Source of the DNA: Enhygromyxa salina
GTDB lineage: Bacteria; Myxococcota_A; Polyangia; Nannocystales; Nannocystaceae
Length of the DNA: 64,000 nt
Assembly: GCF_002994615.1 (NCBI RefSeq)
Contig: NZ_PVNK01000108.1
Location: forward strand, 96,520 to 160,519
Direction: 5' to 3'
Shown one piece after another: positions 10,412 through 19,524 of the stretch (positions within the stretch are counted from its first letter, which is position 1; each line of letters opens with the position of its first letter). A program made the translations under genes and the position numbers. Under the pieces are notes generated by a model, which saw only the letters and a program-made list of their open reading frames with translations, was not told the DNA's origin and made no database searches.

Positions 10412-10839
10412 TTCAGATGCAGCAGCGCCGTGTGGGCGGCGACCAGCTCTTTGAGCGCGGCGTCGAGCTCGGGGTCCTTCGCCGCGGCCATGACGAGGTC
10501 GAGCTGCACGAGGCTCATGTTGTTCGAGTTCTCGCGCAGGCCCTCGCTGATCTTCGTGACGGCCTCATCGCTGACCTGAAAGCCGCGGACCTCGGTGACC
10601 GCGAGCATCTTGGGCTCGAGCTCGGCCTTTCGGCTCTCGAACAGCGCGCGGGCCTCGGCGACGGCGGCCTTCTTGTCCTCGCCCTCCCTGATCATGCTGA
10701 CCATCTCGTTGGTCAGCTCGGTGACCTCGTCGATGGTCTCGTTGACGAGCTCGTCCTTCGAGCAGGCGGAGACGGTCAGCGCCAGCGCGAGGAGCAGGGC
10801 GCACACAGCGGGAGGCAGCGAACGAACTCGGGCGCGCAT
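10408..10839 (-). CDS. Small lipoprotein, hypothetical
   Basis: The protein has 143 residues. The signal peptide LLLALALTVSAC has a good lipobox with Cys at residue 26. The mature part is helical and charged (TIDEVTELTNEMVSMI, LDLVMAAAKDPELDAALKEL) and may form a small coiled helical bundle. It is probably anchored in the envelope. A TACCCT hexamer lies 6 bases before the ATG. The family is not recognised. Confidence 0.75.
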   Translation of the reverse strand: MRARVRSLPPAVCALLLALALTVSACSKDELVNETIDEVTELTNEMVSMIREGEDKKAAVAEARALFESRKAELEPKMLAVTEVRGFQVSDEAVTKISEGLRENSNNMSLVQLDLVMAAAKDPELDAALKELVAAHTALLHLK

Positions 10840-10845
10840 GGGCGG

Positions 10846-10851
10846 AGGGTA
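10846..10851 (-). promoter_or_regulatory. Predicted -10 box of the lipoprotein gene
   Basis: TACCCT on the minus strand lies 6 bases before the ATG at 10839, leaving almost no 5' leader. Confidence 0.35.
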
Positions 10852-10945
10852 GCGTTTTCACCCGCGTTGACGGCGCGAGCGCAGGCTCGCCGATCTGCGA
10901 ACGCTCACACACGTGGCGTGACGAGCCGCTCGAGCGCAGCCTCGG

Positions 10946-12403
10946 TCAGAAGCCGCCGCCCTCGCCGTACTCGGGCGCGGGGTTCTCGAACCGGGTGTGC
11001 TTCTTCATGAAGGTCAGGTGGACCGTGCCGATCGGGCCGTTGCGCTGCTTGCCGATGATGACCTCGGCCTTGTTCTCGACCTCGCGCCGCTTCTCTTCGG
11101 GGCTGTCGGCGTTGAGGTAGCGCTCCTCGCGGTAGATGAACATGATCACGTCGGCGTCCTGCTCGATCGCGCCAGACTCGCGCAGATCCGAGAGCTGGGG
11201 GCGGTGATCGGCGCGCGAGTCGACGGCGCGGTTGAGCTGCGAGAGCGCGATCACGGGGACCTTGAGCTCCTTGGCGAGCGCCTTGAGCCCGCGAGAGATC
11301 TCGGAGATCTCCTGCTCGCGCGAGTCGTAGCGGGCCTTGCCGCCGCGCGCGAGCTGGAGGTAGTCGATCATGACCAGGCCGAGGCCCTTGTGGTTGGCGG
11401 ACGGATCGTCGGGATCGGGGTCGGGGAAGATCGTCCGGTCGTCTCGCCAGCGGCGGGCGCGGGCCCGGACCTCGAGGATGCTCGGCGCGGCGGTGTCGTC
11501 GATGTACAGCGGCGCGTTGGAGATGCGGTCGGCGGCGGCGATCAGGCCGCGGAAGTCCTGCTCCATCATCCGGCCGCCGCGGCGCAGCTGGGCGTAGTCG
11601 ACCTTGGCCTCGCTGCACAGCACGCGCTCGATCAGCTGGGTCGCGCCCATCTCGAGCGAGAAGAACAGGACCGGGAAGCGACCGGGGCGCTGCTCGGGCG
11701 GCGCGTTGGTGTACTTCGCCGGCAGGATGCAGGCGTTTTGGGCCAGGTTGAGGGCGAACGCGGTCTTGCCCATCGAGGGGCGCGCCGCGATGATGATCAG
11801 ATCGCTGGGCTGGAGGCCCGCGGTCATCTCGTCCATCTGGGTGAAGCCGGTCGAGACCCCGGTGATCGGGTCGGTCTGGCGCTGGCGCTCGGTGATGCCC
11901 TGGAAGACCTCGAGCATCAGCTCGCGCGAGCTTCGGTAGGTGCTCTTGCGCCCGCGCTCGTTGACCTTGAGGACCCGCTGCTCGGCCGTGTCGATGTAGG
12001 CCCGGGCGTCCTCGAGCTCCTCCATGCCCTCCTCGTAGATCTCGCGGGTCGTGACGACGAGGTTGCGGATCTGGGCGGCCTCGAGGATCAGCTCGGCGTG
12101 GGCCTTGATGTTGTGGGCGGTGGCGTAGCGGTCGAGGCGGGCGAGGCCCTCGATCCCGCCGACGAGCTCGAGCTCGCCGGTCCGACGAAGCTGGGCCTCG
12201 AGGGTGATCACGTCGATCGGCTCGCCGCGCTCCTCGAGCATCCGCATGCCGCGGAACACCGCCTGGGCTCGGGGCTGGTAGAAGTCGTCCTCGGTCACGT
12301 GCTCGAGCACGTCGTTGAGCGCCTCGCGGCCGCGCAACAAGATGCCGCCGAGGACTGCGTTCTCGGCTTCGGGGCGATGGGGGAGGGTGCGCTGTGAGGC
12401 CAT
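10946..12403 (-). CDS. dnaB: Replicative DNA helicase DnaB
   Basis: This hexameric helicase unwinds DNA at the replication fork. From ATG 12403 the protein has 485 residues and begins MASQRTLPHRPEAENAVLGG, the usual DnaB N-terminus. The RecA-like domain carries Walker A in ARPSMGKTAFALN near residue 208, Walker B-type VMIDYLQLA near residue 350, and ALSQLNRAVDSR with the sensor/arginine region. The same frame reaches a TTG at 12466, but that extension is unlike the family. A TACTCT hexamer 28 bases before the ATG could be its -10 box. No intein is present. Confidence 0.95.
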   Translation of the reverse strand: MASQRTLPHRPEAENAVLGGILLRGREALNDVLEHVTEDDFYQPRAQAVFRGMRMLEERGEPIDVITLEAQLRRTGELELVGGIEGLARLDRYATAHNIKAHAELILEAAQIRNLVVTTREIYEEGMEELEDARAYIDTAEQRVLKVNERGRKSTYRSSRELMLEVFQGITERQRQTDPITGVSTGFTQMDEMTAGLQPSDLIIIAARPSMGKTAFALNLAQNACILPAKYTNAPPEQRPGRFPVLFFSLEMGATQLIERVLCSEAKVDYAQLRRGGRMMEQDFRGLIAAADRISNAPLYIDDTAAPSILEVRARARRWRDDRTIFPDPDPDDPSANHKGLGLVMIDYLQLARGGKARYDSREQEISEISRGLKALAKELKVPVIALSQLNRAVDSRADHRPQLSDLRESGAIEQDADVIMFIYREERYLNADSPEEKRREVENKAEVIIGKQRNGPIGTVHLTFMKKHTRFENPAPEYGEGGGF

Positions 12404-12673
12404 GGCTGACCGGGGCTGACCGGGTCCGATAGAGTAGTCTGTGGGTCGCCGCGGGGGCAGCGGCAAAGCACAGGAGCTGGTGGGAGTTTGTCACTGGGGC
12501 CTCGAAGGCGGTGCTCTGTCCTGGATCATGGGGGTTCTATGCACGTAGCAGCTGTATGCCCCGGCATATGTGCAAGCTCTCAGAGTAAAGTCGCTGGCGC
12601 GAATGGCGCGATGTTTTCGTCAGGCGATCGGACATACGCGCGGCTGGCGATGGGCGCCGTGGCCCTCCCGTGA

Positions 12674-12679
12674 TAGGTT
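12674..12679 (+). promoter_or_regulatory. Predicted -10 box of the Ser/Thr kinase gene
   Basis: TAGGTT lies 8 bases before the ATG at 12688. The 284-base gap between dnaB and this gene shows no other clear structure. Confidence 0.35.
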
Positions 12680-12687
12680 CACGCCGC

Positions 12688-13728
12688 ATGGCGCGAGTGC
12701 CCGAGAGGATCGGCCACTACGAAATCCAGGGCCTTCTGGGTAAGGGGGCGATGGGTGAGGTCTACGAAGGCCGCGACCCCAACCTGGATCGTCGAGTGGC
12801 GCTCAAGGTTCTGGGCCGCAAGCACCAGGAGTCTTCGGAGTTCAAGGAGCGGTTCCTCCGCGAGGGCCGCTCGCTGGCGGCGATGAACCACGTCAACGTG
12901 GTTCAGGTCTACTTCATCGGCGAGTTCGAAGGCCGGCCCTTCCTGGCCATGGAGTTCCTCGACGGCGAGGACATCGGCGGGCTGATCAAGAAGAACGGCC
13001 CGCTGCATCCGGGCGACGCGGCCGAGGTCGTGCGCCAGTCGTCGGTCGGCTTGCTCGAGGCCAAGCGCGCCGGGGTCGTCCACCGCGACGTCAAGCCCTC
13101 GAACCTGGTCGTGACCAAGGCCGGCGAGGTCAAGGTCACCGACTTCGGCCTGGCCAAGGCGCTGCAAGAAGACCTCTCGATCACGGCGACCGGCGTGTTC
13201 GTCGGCACGCCCGACTACCTCGCGCCCGAGCAGGCCATGGGCGAAGACGTCGACTCGAGCGCCGACGTCTACGCGCTCGGCTGCTCGCTCTATCACATGT
13301 GCACGGGCAGCCCGCCGTTTCGCAAGGGCGGCGCCGACGACCACTACACCGCCGTGGTCCGTCGTCACCTCAAGGCCGAGCGCCCGGTGCTCAAGACCCA
13401 GATCGCCAACTTCGACGAGCCGCTGAGCGATCTGTGCCGCCGGATGATGAGCCGCCGGCCCGACGTCCGCCCAACCCTCGAGGAGCTGATCGAGCACCTC
13501 CCGGCCATTACGGCGAGGATCGGCGGGCAGATCCCGCCGCGCCACGCCGCGGTCGAGATCGCGACCGAGGTCCCGTCGGCGGCGCCCGAGCCCGCGGCGT
13601 CGAACGTCGAGGATGCCCGGGGCGAGGCCGCGGCCGCCAGCAAGAAGACCTGGGCGATCGCAATCGTGATCGGGATCGTGATCGGCGTGGTCGTCTCGCT
13701 GATCACGATGATGATGGTGAGCAAGTGA
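12688..13728 (+). CDS. Hanks-type serine/threonine protein kinase, membrane-anchored
   Basis: The protein has 346 residues from ATG 12688. The kinase domain holds the Gly loop LLGKGAMGEVYEG, the ATP-binding Lys in RRVALKVLG, the catalytic loop VVHRDVKPSNLVV, the metal-binding DFG in VTDFGLAK, and a YLAPEQ activation segment, all intact. A proline/alanine-rich linker follows, then a single C-terminal helix (WAIAIVIGIVIGVVVSLI) with a three-residue tail, so the kinase faces the cytoplasm and lacks an outer sensor domain. It lies 34 bases upstream of the ALDH-like gene on the same strand, which may be its partner or target. Confidence 0.92.
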   Translation: MARVPERIGHYEIQGLLGKGAMGEVYEGRDPNLDRRVALKVLGRKHQESSEFKERFLREGRSLAAMNHVNVVQVYFIGEFEGRPFLAMEFLDGEDIGGLIKKNGPLHPGDAAEVVRQSSVGLLEAKRAGVVHRDVKPSNLVVTKAGEVKVTDFGLAKALQEDLSITATGVFVGTPDYLAPEQAMGEDVDSSADVYALGCSLYHMCTGSPPFRKGGADDHYTAVVRRHLKAERPVLKTQIANFDEPLSDLCRRMMSRRPDVRPTLEELIEHLPAITARIGGQIPPRHAAVEIATEVPSAAPEPAASNVEDARGEAAAASKKTWAIAIVIGIVIGVVVSLITMMMVSK

Positions 13729-13762
13729 AGATCGAGCTCGACCGGGGGCTCGCGCCGTAGCG

Positions 13763-14848
13763 ATGCCGAGTGACACGGTTGGCGCCGGGGCTGTTTCGCC
13801 GGGCCAGATCGCCGCGGCCGCGACCGCGCTGATGCCCGAGTTGTTCGAGGAGATCGCCCTCGCGGCCGACAGCCTGGCCGACGATCTCGCCGAGCGCCTG
13901 GGCATGGTCGCGTGGGAGCGCGAAGAGCAGATTGGGGCGGCGCAGCGCCGACTGATCGAGCTCCGCGCGCGCCGCTTTCATCGCTTTGGCGGCGACCCGG
14001 CCCTGGTTCGGGAGCTCCGCGAGCAGCCGCTCGAGGCGCTCGAGCTGGCCTGGCGAGCGCTGCGGCGGGGTCGTCGAGTCCACGTCGAGTCCGAGGTCGG
14101 GGCGTGCCCGGGCGTGTTTCGTCTCCTGCGCAACATGTCGGATCGCCTCGAGCCCGGGGTCCTGACGGTCTCGGCGCCGGGGATCCTCGATCACGCCCAC
14201 GCGGATTGGCAGGCGATCGGCGTCCGGCGACGCAGCGAGCGGGTCGCGTTGGTCCAGGCCGACGCCGACCGCGAGCTCGCGGCCTACGTGCTCGCGCGGG
14301 GCTGCCTGCGCCGAACCGGCTTCGACCCTCGCGTGGTTCACCGCGTGATCGTGGTCGGCCGGAGCGAGCGGCTCGAGCGGACTCTGCGACGGCTGTGGAT
14401 CGGCGCCCGCATGGGTCCCGTCGATGACGAGCACGCCTTCGCCGGCCCCGTCGACGAGCCCCGGGCCGAGCGCTTCTTGGCCGTCGAAGCGGCCTGGCGC
14501 GCCCGCGAGCAGGTGACCACCTTGTGCCCGGGCGGCCGCCTCGAGCGGGCCGACGCCCTCGGCCAGTGCTTCTTGGCCCCCGCGCTGTTCCGCGTCCCGA
14601 GCCCAGCCCAGGGGGGCGAGCTCCCGACAGGCGACCCCGAGCCCTGCGGCCCGATGCTCATCGTCTACCCGGCCCGGACCTCGGCCGAGGGCGAGGCGCT
14701 GCTCGATCACTTCGCCCCCCGCAACCAGGGCCGCCTTCGCTTCGGCGAAAAACCCCGCGACCTGAGCCTGCGCTCGATCGACGGCCAGATCCATGGCGCC
14801 CTCCTCGTCGAGCGCCTGCCCCCCGGGCTCCCCGAGCCGCGGCCCTAG
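13763..14848 (+). CDS. Aldehyde-dehydrogenase-superfamily-like protein, probably non-catalytic
   Basis: The protein has 361 residues. The middle and C-terminal parts resemble ALDH folds in order: ADADRELAAYVLARGC, VVHRVIVVGRSERLERTLR (the strand after the active site), IGARMGPVDDEHAFAGPVD (like the conserved GPLI region), FLAPALFRV, and GPMLIVYPARTSAEGEALL. The segment where ALDHs carry the GQxC nucleophile reads CLRRTGFDPRVVH here, with no clear catalytic Cys, and the N-terminal NAD-binding part is shortened. I infer a degenerate ALDH-like scaffold or regulator. It follows the Ser/Thr kinase by 34 bases. Its TAG stop lies inside the palindrome at 14843-14882. Confidence 0.5.
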   Translation: MPSDTVGAGAVSPGQIAAAATALMPELFEEIALAADSLADDLAERLGMVAWEREEQIGAAQRRLIELRARRFHRFGGDPALVRELREQPLEALELAWRALRRGRRVHVESEVGACPGVFRLLRNMSDRLEPGVLTVSAPGILDHAHADWQAIGVRRRSERVALVQADADRELAAYVLARGCLRRTGFDPRVVHRVIVVGRSERLERTLRRLWIGARMGPVDDEHAFAGPVDEPRAERFLAVEAAWRAREQVTTLCPGGRLERADALGQCFLAPALFRVPSPAQGGELPTGDPEPCGPMLIVYPARTSAEGEALLDHFAPRNQGRLRFGEKPRDLSLRSIDGQIHGALLVERLPPGLPEPRP

Positions 14849-14882
14849 CAGCCCGGGGTGCAAGCACCCCGGGCTGCTAGGG
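14843..14882. repeat. 40-bp near-perfect palindrome, shared with the element at 33193-33360
   Basis: Two 19-base arms (left arm CCCTAGCAGCCCGGGGTGC) flank a two-base AA centre. The hairpin could end transcription between the convergent ALDH-like and symporter genes, though there is no T-run. The arm matches the ends of the larger foldback element at 33193-33360, so this looks like a minimal copy of a dispersed palindromic family. A short match (14894-14909, TTGACCCCCACAGGCG) to the 44.9-kb repeat family lies next to it. Confidence 0.8.
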
Positions 14883-14910
14883 GGCTGGCTGTTCTTGACC
14901 CCCACAGGCG

Positions 14911-16350
14911 TCAGCGACGCTGCCGCGACCCGAGCCTCGTGACCAGCTCGTAGATCGCGTAGATCGCGAGGGGCACCGCGAGGCCCGGGAGCAGCTTGAA
15001 CACATCGTCGGCCAGGCTCGACGCGCCCCACGAGAACACGGTCAGCACGCCAGCCGCCATCATCACCAGCGCGACCGGAGCCGAGGGCACGCGGCCCATG
15101 ACCCGCAAGATCAACAGCGGGCCGAGGCTCGCCCCGAGCGCCGACCAGGCCCCGAGCACCAGGGCGAACACGCCGTCGCTGGCCGACAGCGCGATGGTCA
15201 GCGCCAAGGCTGTGACCGCGAGCGTGGCCAGCTTGGACGCCGGATAGGAGTCGCGCAGCGTTGGCGCGATGTCCTGGGTGACGGCCGCCGAGCACGCGAG
15301 GATCTGCGAGTCTGCGGTCGACATGGTCGCCGAGAAGATCCCGGCCAGCATCAGGCCGACGAGGACCTCGGGCATCAGCGCGAGCGTCAGCCGCGGGAGG
15401 GCGCTCTCGGCCGCCTGGGCCAGGCCATCGGGCGCCGCGCCGACGAGCAAGTCGGGCAGCAGGACCCGGGCGTAGAGCCCGGCGCCGACCGCCGCGACGC
15501 TGAAGGGGACGAACCACAGATAGTAGATCCTCCGCGCCCGCGGGATCTCTTCGGCAGACGAGATCGCCATGCTGCGGATCAAGATGTGCGGCTGACCGAC
15601 GGCGCCGAGACCCCCGGCGACGAAGCCCAGGAAGTAGAGCCCGAGCCCGAAGCGGAGCTCGGCCGGTCGCCAGCGGACGAGGGGCGGATCGATGGCCTCG
15701 AGGCTTGCGAACAGCTGGGGCGGCCCGCCGGCCCGGTTCATCGCGAGCGCGAGCAGCAAGGCCATCGAGGCCAGCATCACGATCGACTGGGCCGCGTCGG
15801 TCCAGATCGAGGCTCGGAGGCCGCCGGAGAAGCAGTAGAGCGCGACGATCACCGCCCCGATACTCGCGCCGAGGCGCAGGTCCCAGCCGAACAGCACGTT
15901 CAAGGCGGTGCTCCCGGCCGCGAGCTGGGCGGCTGCGTAGCCGCCCAGAAACAGGAAGGTCAGCGCGCCCGTGACGACCACGGTCGGGCGCACGACCGAG
16001 CCGTTGTCGCGGGTCCCGAGCAGGGCCGGGACCGAGGCGAGCTCGAGCCGACCCGAGAGCGCGCGGACCCGGCCGTGCACCCACATCCAGACCACGAGGT
16101 CGCCGAGGATCCAGCCGAGCTGCAGCCACACCGCCTGGACGCCGAAGCGGTAGGTGAAGCCCAACAGGCCGATGAACATGAAGCCGCTGTTGTTGGTCGC
16201 GACGCTCGACAGCGCCGTCAGCCACGGGCTCACGCTGCGCCCGGCGATCAGGTAGTCGGTGCTCGTCGGTTGCCGGCGCCGAGCCGAGAGCAGGCCGATC
16301 AGCGTGAACGCCAGCAGGCACAGCCCGAAGCTCGCGATGATCGTGGTCAT
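14911..16350 (-). CDS. Sodium:solute symporter family protein (SSS)
   Basis: The protein has 479 residues and about thirteen hydrophobic segments. Family marks include the N-terminal TDYLIAGRSVSPWLTALS, NNSGFMFIGLLGF, QPHILIRSMAIS, and LMLAGIFSATMSTADSQILA, the core containing the conserved Ser/Asp of Na+ site 2. SSS proteins take up proline, pantothenate and other solutes with Na+. The start overlaps the ectD stop by 4 bases, making this the last gene of the ectoine operon. I infer uptake or recovery of ectoine or a related compatible solute. The last codons lie against a short match to the dispersed repeat family. Confidence 0.88.
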   Translation of the reverse strand: MTTIIASFGLCLLAFTLIGLLSARRRQPTSTDYLIAGRSVSPWLTALSSVATNNSGFMFIGLLGFTYRFGVQAVWLQLGWILGDLVVWMWVHGRVRALSGRLELASVPALLGTRDNGSVVRPTVVVTGALTFLFLGGYAAAQLAAGSTALNVLFGWDLRLGASIGAVIVALYCFSGGLRASIWTDAAQSIVMLASMALLLALAMNRAGGPPQLFASLEAIDPPLVRWRPAELRFGLGLYFLGFVAGGLGAVGQPHILIRSMAISSAEEIPRARRIYYLWFVPFSVAAVGAGLYARVLLPDLLVGAAPDGLAQAAESALPRLTLALMPEVLVGLMLAGIFSATMSTADSQILACSAAVTQDIAPTLRDSYPASKLATLAVTALALTIALSASDGVFALVLGAWSALGASLGPLLILRVMGRVPSAPVALVMMAAGVLTVFSWGASSLADDVFKLLPGLAVPLAIYAIYELVTRLGSRQRR

Positions 16351-17243
16351 CGGCGCGCGATCGAGGCTGCCTCGCGCTCGGCCAGAAACTCGGGCCGCGG
16401 CGGCAGGCCGCAGTAGGGCGCGCGCAGCCGATTCTCGACGCTGTTGTAGACCAAGAACACGTTGTGGCGGGGGAAGGGCGAGAGGTTGCCGGTCGAGCCG
16501 TGCATGGTGTTGGAGTCGAAGAACACGACCGTGCCCGCGGGCCCCGTGGCCTCGACGATCTCGCCGGCCTCGGCGAGCGAGGTCAGGGCCTGGGGGTCAG
16601 GCACGCCGTAGCGCTGGGCCACGAGCGACTGCTTGTAATGGTTGGCTGGGGTCTCGCCAGCGCAGCGGACGTAGCGGCGGTGCGAGCCGGAGATCAGCAT
16701 CAGCGGCCCGTTGATCGAGCTGTTGTCGGTCAGCAGGACCGAGGCGCTCATGGCCCGCATCTGGGCCATGCCGTCCTCCATGTGCCAGGTCTCGAAGTCC
16801 GAGTGCCAGTAGAACTCGCGGCCTTCGAAGCCGGGCTTGAAGTTGATGCGCGACTGGTGGATGTAGACCTCGCTGGCGAGGATCTGGCGGGCGACGTCGG
16901 CGAGGCGCGGATCGGCGGCGAGCTGGGCGAAGATCGCCCCATCGCCATGAAGATCGCGATGAACCCGGAAGATCGAGCGGATCGCCCCGCTGTCGGGCTC
17001 GGTGATCACGTCGTCGCGGGCGCGCAGGCCCGGTCGCGCGCGCAGCTGGGCGGCTCGCTCGCGCAGGGCCTCGACTTCGTCGGCGCCGAGCAGCTCGGGC
17101 CAGACCAAGAAGCCCTGGGCGCGGAAGCTGTCGAGCTGCTCGGAGGACAGCGGCCCGGGCCGCTGACCCCAGCAGATCGGGTCGCTTCGCTCGATGATCT
17201 CCCACCCGTGACCGCGCGAGCGGTAGGGATCGCTTGCTGTCAT
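16347..17243 (-). CDS. ectD: Ectoine hydroxylase
   Basis: This Fe(II)/2-oxoglutarate dioxygenase converts ectoine to 5-hydroxyectoine. The protein has 298 residues. The signature YWHSDFETWHMEDGMA carries iron ligands His147 and Asp149; the third ligand is His248 in SNTMHGS. LLTDNSSINGPLMLISGSH and the C-terminal RHNVFLVYNSVEN are typical. The last signature position, usually Pro, is Ala160 here. It lies 39 bases downstream of ectC and overlaps the symporter gene by 4 bases. Confidence 0.95.
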   Translation of the reverse strand: MTASDPYRSRGHGWEIIERSDPICWGQRPGPLSSEQLDSFRAQGFLVWPELLGADEVEALRERAAQLRARPGLRARDDVITEPDSGAIRSIFRVHRDLHGDGAIFAQLAADPRLADVARQILASEVYIHQSRINFKPGFEGREFYWHSDFETWHMEDGMAQMRAMSASVLLTDNSSINGPLMLISGSHRRYVRCAGETPANHYKQSLVAQRYGVPDPQALTSLAEAGEIVEATGPAGTVVFFDSNTMHGSTGNLSPFPRHNVFLVYNSVENRLRAPYCGLPPRPEFLAEREAASIARR

Positions 17244-17282
17244 GACGGGGTCGCTCCGGGTCTGGACTTCAACCGTGGGATC

Positions 17283-17663
17283 TCAGTCGATCAGGGGATA
17301 CGCGCCGGTCGCGTCGTGGACCTCGGGTCCGGCGAGCGGCGGGTTGAACACGCAGACCATGCGCAGCTGGGTTCGGGCCTCGAGCAGGTGCTTGTCGTGT
17401 TGATCGAGGGCGTAGACCGTGCCGGGCTCGATCTTGATGACCTCGCCGCTGCCGACGACCGTGACCGTACCCTCGCCCTCGATGCAGTAGACCGACTCGA
17501 GGTGGTTGGCGTAGTGCATCTCGGTCCGGGTCCCGGCCTTGATCAGCGTATCGTGGAGCGAGAAGCCCATGCCCTCGTCGCGCAGCAGCAGCCGGCGGCT
17601 GATCCAGGTCTCGCCCGAGACCACCCGGTCGTCGGGGAGCTCGTTCAGGCGACGGACGATCAT
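17283..17663 (-). CDS. ectC: L-ectoine synthase
   Basis: This cupin enzyme cyclises N-gamma-acetyl-diaminobutyrate to ectoine. The protein has 126 residues, the family size. The family's key residues are present: Trp20, Thr39, Tyr51, Glu56 (ANHLESVYCIEGEG) and His92 (QHDKHLL), each one position earlier than in the usual EctC numbering. The start overlaps the ectB stop by 4 bases. Confidence 0.96.
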   Translation of the reverse strand: MIVRRLNELPDDRVVSGETWISRRLLLRDEGMGFSLHDTLIKAGTRTEMHYANHLESVYCIEGEGTVTVVGSGEVIKIEPGTVYALDQHDKHLLEARTQLRMVCVFNPPLAGPEVHDATGAYPLID

Positions 17664-18994
17664 GGTTGGACCGCCAGTTCGGGCTTGGGCTGCTCGACCC
17701 GCCGCCGCTCGCGGTCGGGCTTGCGCTTGGATGTGCGCCCGTCGCCCCGGGCGATGGCGGACGCGACGACCTCGCCAATGATGTCGAGGCCGCGCTCGAG
17801 CTCGGCCTCGGTGATCGTCAGCGGCGGCAGCAGCTTGAGGACCTCGTCGTGGGCGCCGGAGGTCTCGATCAGGAGCCCGCGCCCGAAGGCCTCGCGCGAC
17901 GCGAGGCCGGCCACGGCCGCGCGCGAGCCGAAGTCGAGGCCCCAGATCAGCCCGCGGCCACGGACCTCAGCGTCGAAGCGCTCGGCGATCGCACCGAGTC
18001 GCTGGCGAACCAGCTCGGCCTTGCGATCGACCGCTCGCGTCAACGCGTCGTCTCGCCAATAGCGGTCGAGGGCGGCTGTCGCTGTCACGAACGCGAGGTT
18101 GTTGCCGCGGAAGGTGCCGTTGTGCTCGCCGGGCTTCCACACGTCGAGCTGCGGGCGAAACAAGGTCAGCGCGAAGGGCAGGCCATAGCCCGAGAGCGAC
18201 TTCGACAGGCACACGATGTCGGGCTCGACGCCGAGGGTCTCGAAGCTGAAGAAGGGCCCGGTCCGTCCGCAGCCGACCTGCACGTCATCGATGATCAGCA
18301 GGGCCGCGTGGCGGTGAGCGAGGTCCGCGAGCCGCCGGAGCCACGCGGGCGAGGCGAGGTTGACCCCACCCTCACCCTGGACGGTCTCGACGATGAAGGC
18401 CGCCGGGGCGTCGACGCCGCTCGAGGGGTCGTCGAGCAGGCGCTCGACGTAGTCGAGGGTGTCGACGTCTTCGCCGAGGTAGCCGTCGAAGGGCATGCGG
18501 TCGACGCCGCCGAGGGCCAGGCCTGCGCCGTGGCGCTTGCCCGCGTTGCCGGTCGTCGCGAGCGAGCCCAGCGTCATGCCGTGGAAGCCCCGGGTGAAGG
18601 ACGCGACCTTGGCTCGACCGGTGACCTTGCGCGCCAGCTTGAGCGCCGCCTCGACCGAGTTGGTCCCGGTCGGGCCGGGGAACATCGTCTTGTAGTCGAG
18701 GTCGCGCGGCCCGAGCACGAGCGCGGCGAAGCGCTCGAGGAAGTTGCACTTGGCCTCGGTCGCCATGTCGAGGCTGTGGGTCACGCCGCCAGCTTCGATG
18801 TAGTTGAGCAGCGGGGCCTGGAGGTGGCGGTTGTTGTGGCCGTAGTTGAGCGCGCCAGCGCCAGCGAAGAAGTCGAGGTAGGCCCGGCCTTGGCGGTCGA
18901 AGAGCTCACTGCCCTCGGCCCGGGCGAACACCTTGGGGAACGAGCGGCTGTAGCTGCGGACCTCCGACTCTAGGGTTTCGATGGTTCGATTCAT
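17660..18994 (-). CDS. ectB: Diaminobutyrate-2-oxoglutarate transaminase
   Basis: This PLP enzyme makes L-2,4-diaminobutyrate from aspartate semialdehyde and is the first dedicated step of ectoine synthesis. From ATG 18994 the protein has 444 residues. Class-III aminotransferase marks include NYGHNNRHL, FPGPTGTNSVEAALKLAR, LLIIDDVQVGCGRTG (PLP-binding Asp) and CLSKSLSGYGLP with the Schiff-base Lys. The C-terminus has a basic 25-residue tail (RTSKRKPDRERRR) longer than usual. The frame is open upstream through ectA, but the family match starts at MNRTIETLESEV. Confidence 0.95.
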   Translation of the reverse strand: MNRTIETLESEVRSYSRSFPKVFARAEGSELFDRQGRAYLDFFAGAGALNYGHNNRHLQAPLLNYIEAGGVTHSLDMATEAKCNFLERFAALVLGPRDLDYKTMFPGPTGTNSVEAALKLARKVTGRAKVASFTRGFHGMTLGSLATTGNAGKRHGAGLALGGVDRMPFDGYLGEDVDTLDYVERLLDDPSSGVDAPAAFIVETVQGEGGVNLASPAWLRRLADLAHRHAALLIIDDVQVGCGRTGPFFSFETLGVEPDIVCLSKSLSGYGLPFALTLFRPQLDVWKPGEHNGTFRGNNLAFVTATAALDRYWRDDALTRAVDRKAELVRQRLGAIAERFDAEVRGRGLIWGLDFGSRAAVAGLASREAFGRGLLIETSGAHDEVLKLLPPLTITEAELERGLDIIGEVVASAIARGDGRTSKRKPDRERRRVEQPKPELAVQP

Positions 18995-19524
18995 GGTGTC
19001 GTCTGCTTTCGTAGGGGACCAATGCGGTAGAGCGGCTCGGGCTCGTGCTCGAGCGGACCGAAGTCGGCGGACTCGAAGCCTGGCGCGCGCTCGCAGGCGA
19101 CGCCGCGCTCGCGGGCGAAGCCGAGAAACAGGCGCGCCGAGGCCTGGTTGGAGGTTCCGACGGTGGCCTCGAGGAAGGTCGCGTCTGCGGCGTCCGGGAG
19201 CTCGACGAGTTGGTGGAGCAGGCGCTTGCCGAGGCCCGCGCCGCGGGCGTCCGCGCGCACGCCGATCTGCCACACGAACACCGCCTCGGGCCGCGTCGGC
19301 GGGCGGTAGCCCAGCGCGAAGCCGACCAGCTCGCCGTCGCGCTCGGCGACCACACAGGTGCCGGCGAAGTGCGTGGACAGCAGCAGGTAGGCGTAGCAGG
19401 TGTTGGGCTCGAGCACGCCCGATTCGCGGACCAGGGCCCAGATCGCCGCGCCGTCTGCGACCCTCGGCCGGCGCAGGGAGAGCTCGCTCGCGGAGCCCGA
19501 GCTGGTTTGGGCGGTGGCGCTCAT
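18991..19524 (-). CDS. ectA: L-2,4-diaminobutyrate N-gamma-acetyltransferase
   Basis: This GNAT enzyme acetylates diaminobutyrate from acetyl-CoA. The protein has 177 residues. The family motif NTCYAYLLLSTHFAGTCVVA lies near residue 41, and acetyl-CoA binding is in IGVRADARGAGLGKRLL. ATVGTSNQASARLFLGFA corresponds to the conserved C-terminal GNAT helix. It overlaps ask upstream and ectB downstream by 4 bases each. Confidence 0.95.
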   Translation of the reverse strand: MSATAQTSSGSASELSLRRPRVADGAAIWALVRESGVLEPNTCYAYLLLSTHFAGTCVVAERDGELVGFALGYRPPTRPEAVFVWQIGVRADARGAGLGKRLLHQLVELPDAADATFLEATVGTSNQASARLFLGFARERGVACERAPGFESADFGPLEHEPEPLYRIGPLRKQTTP

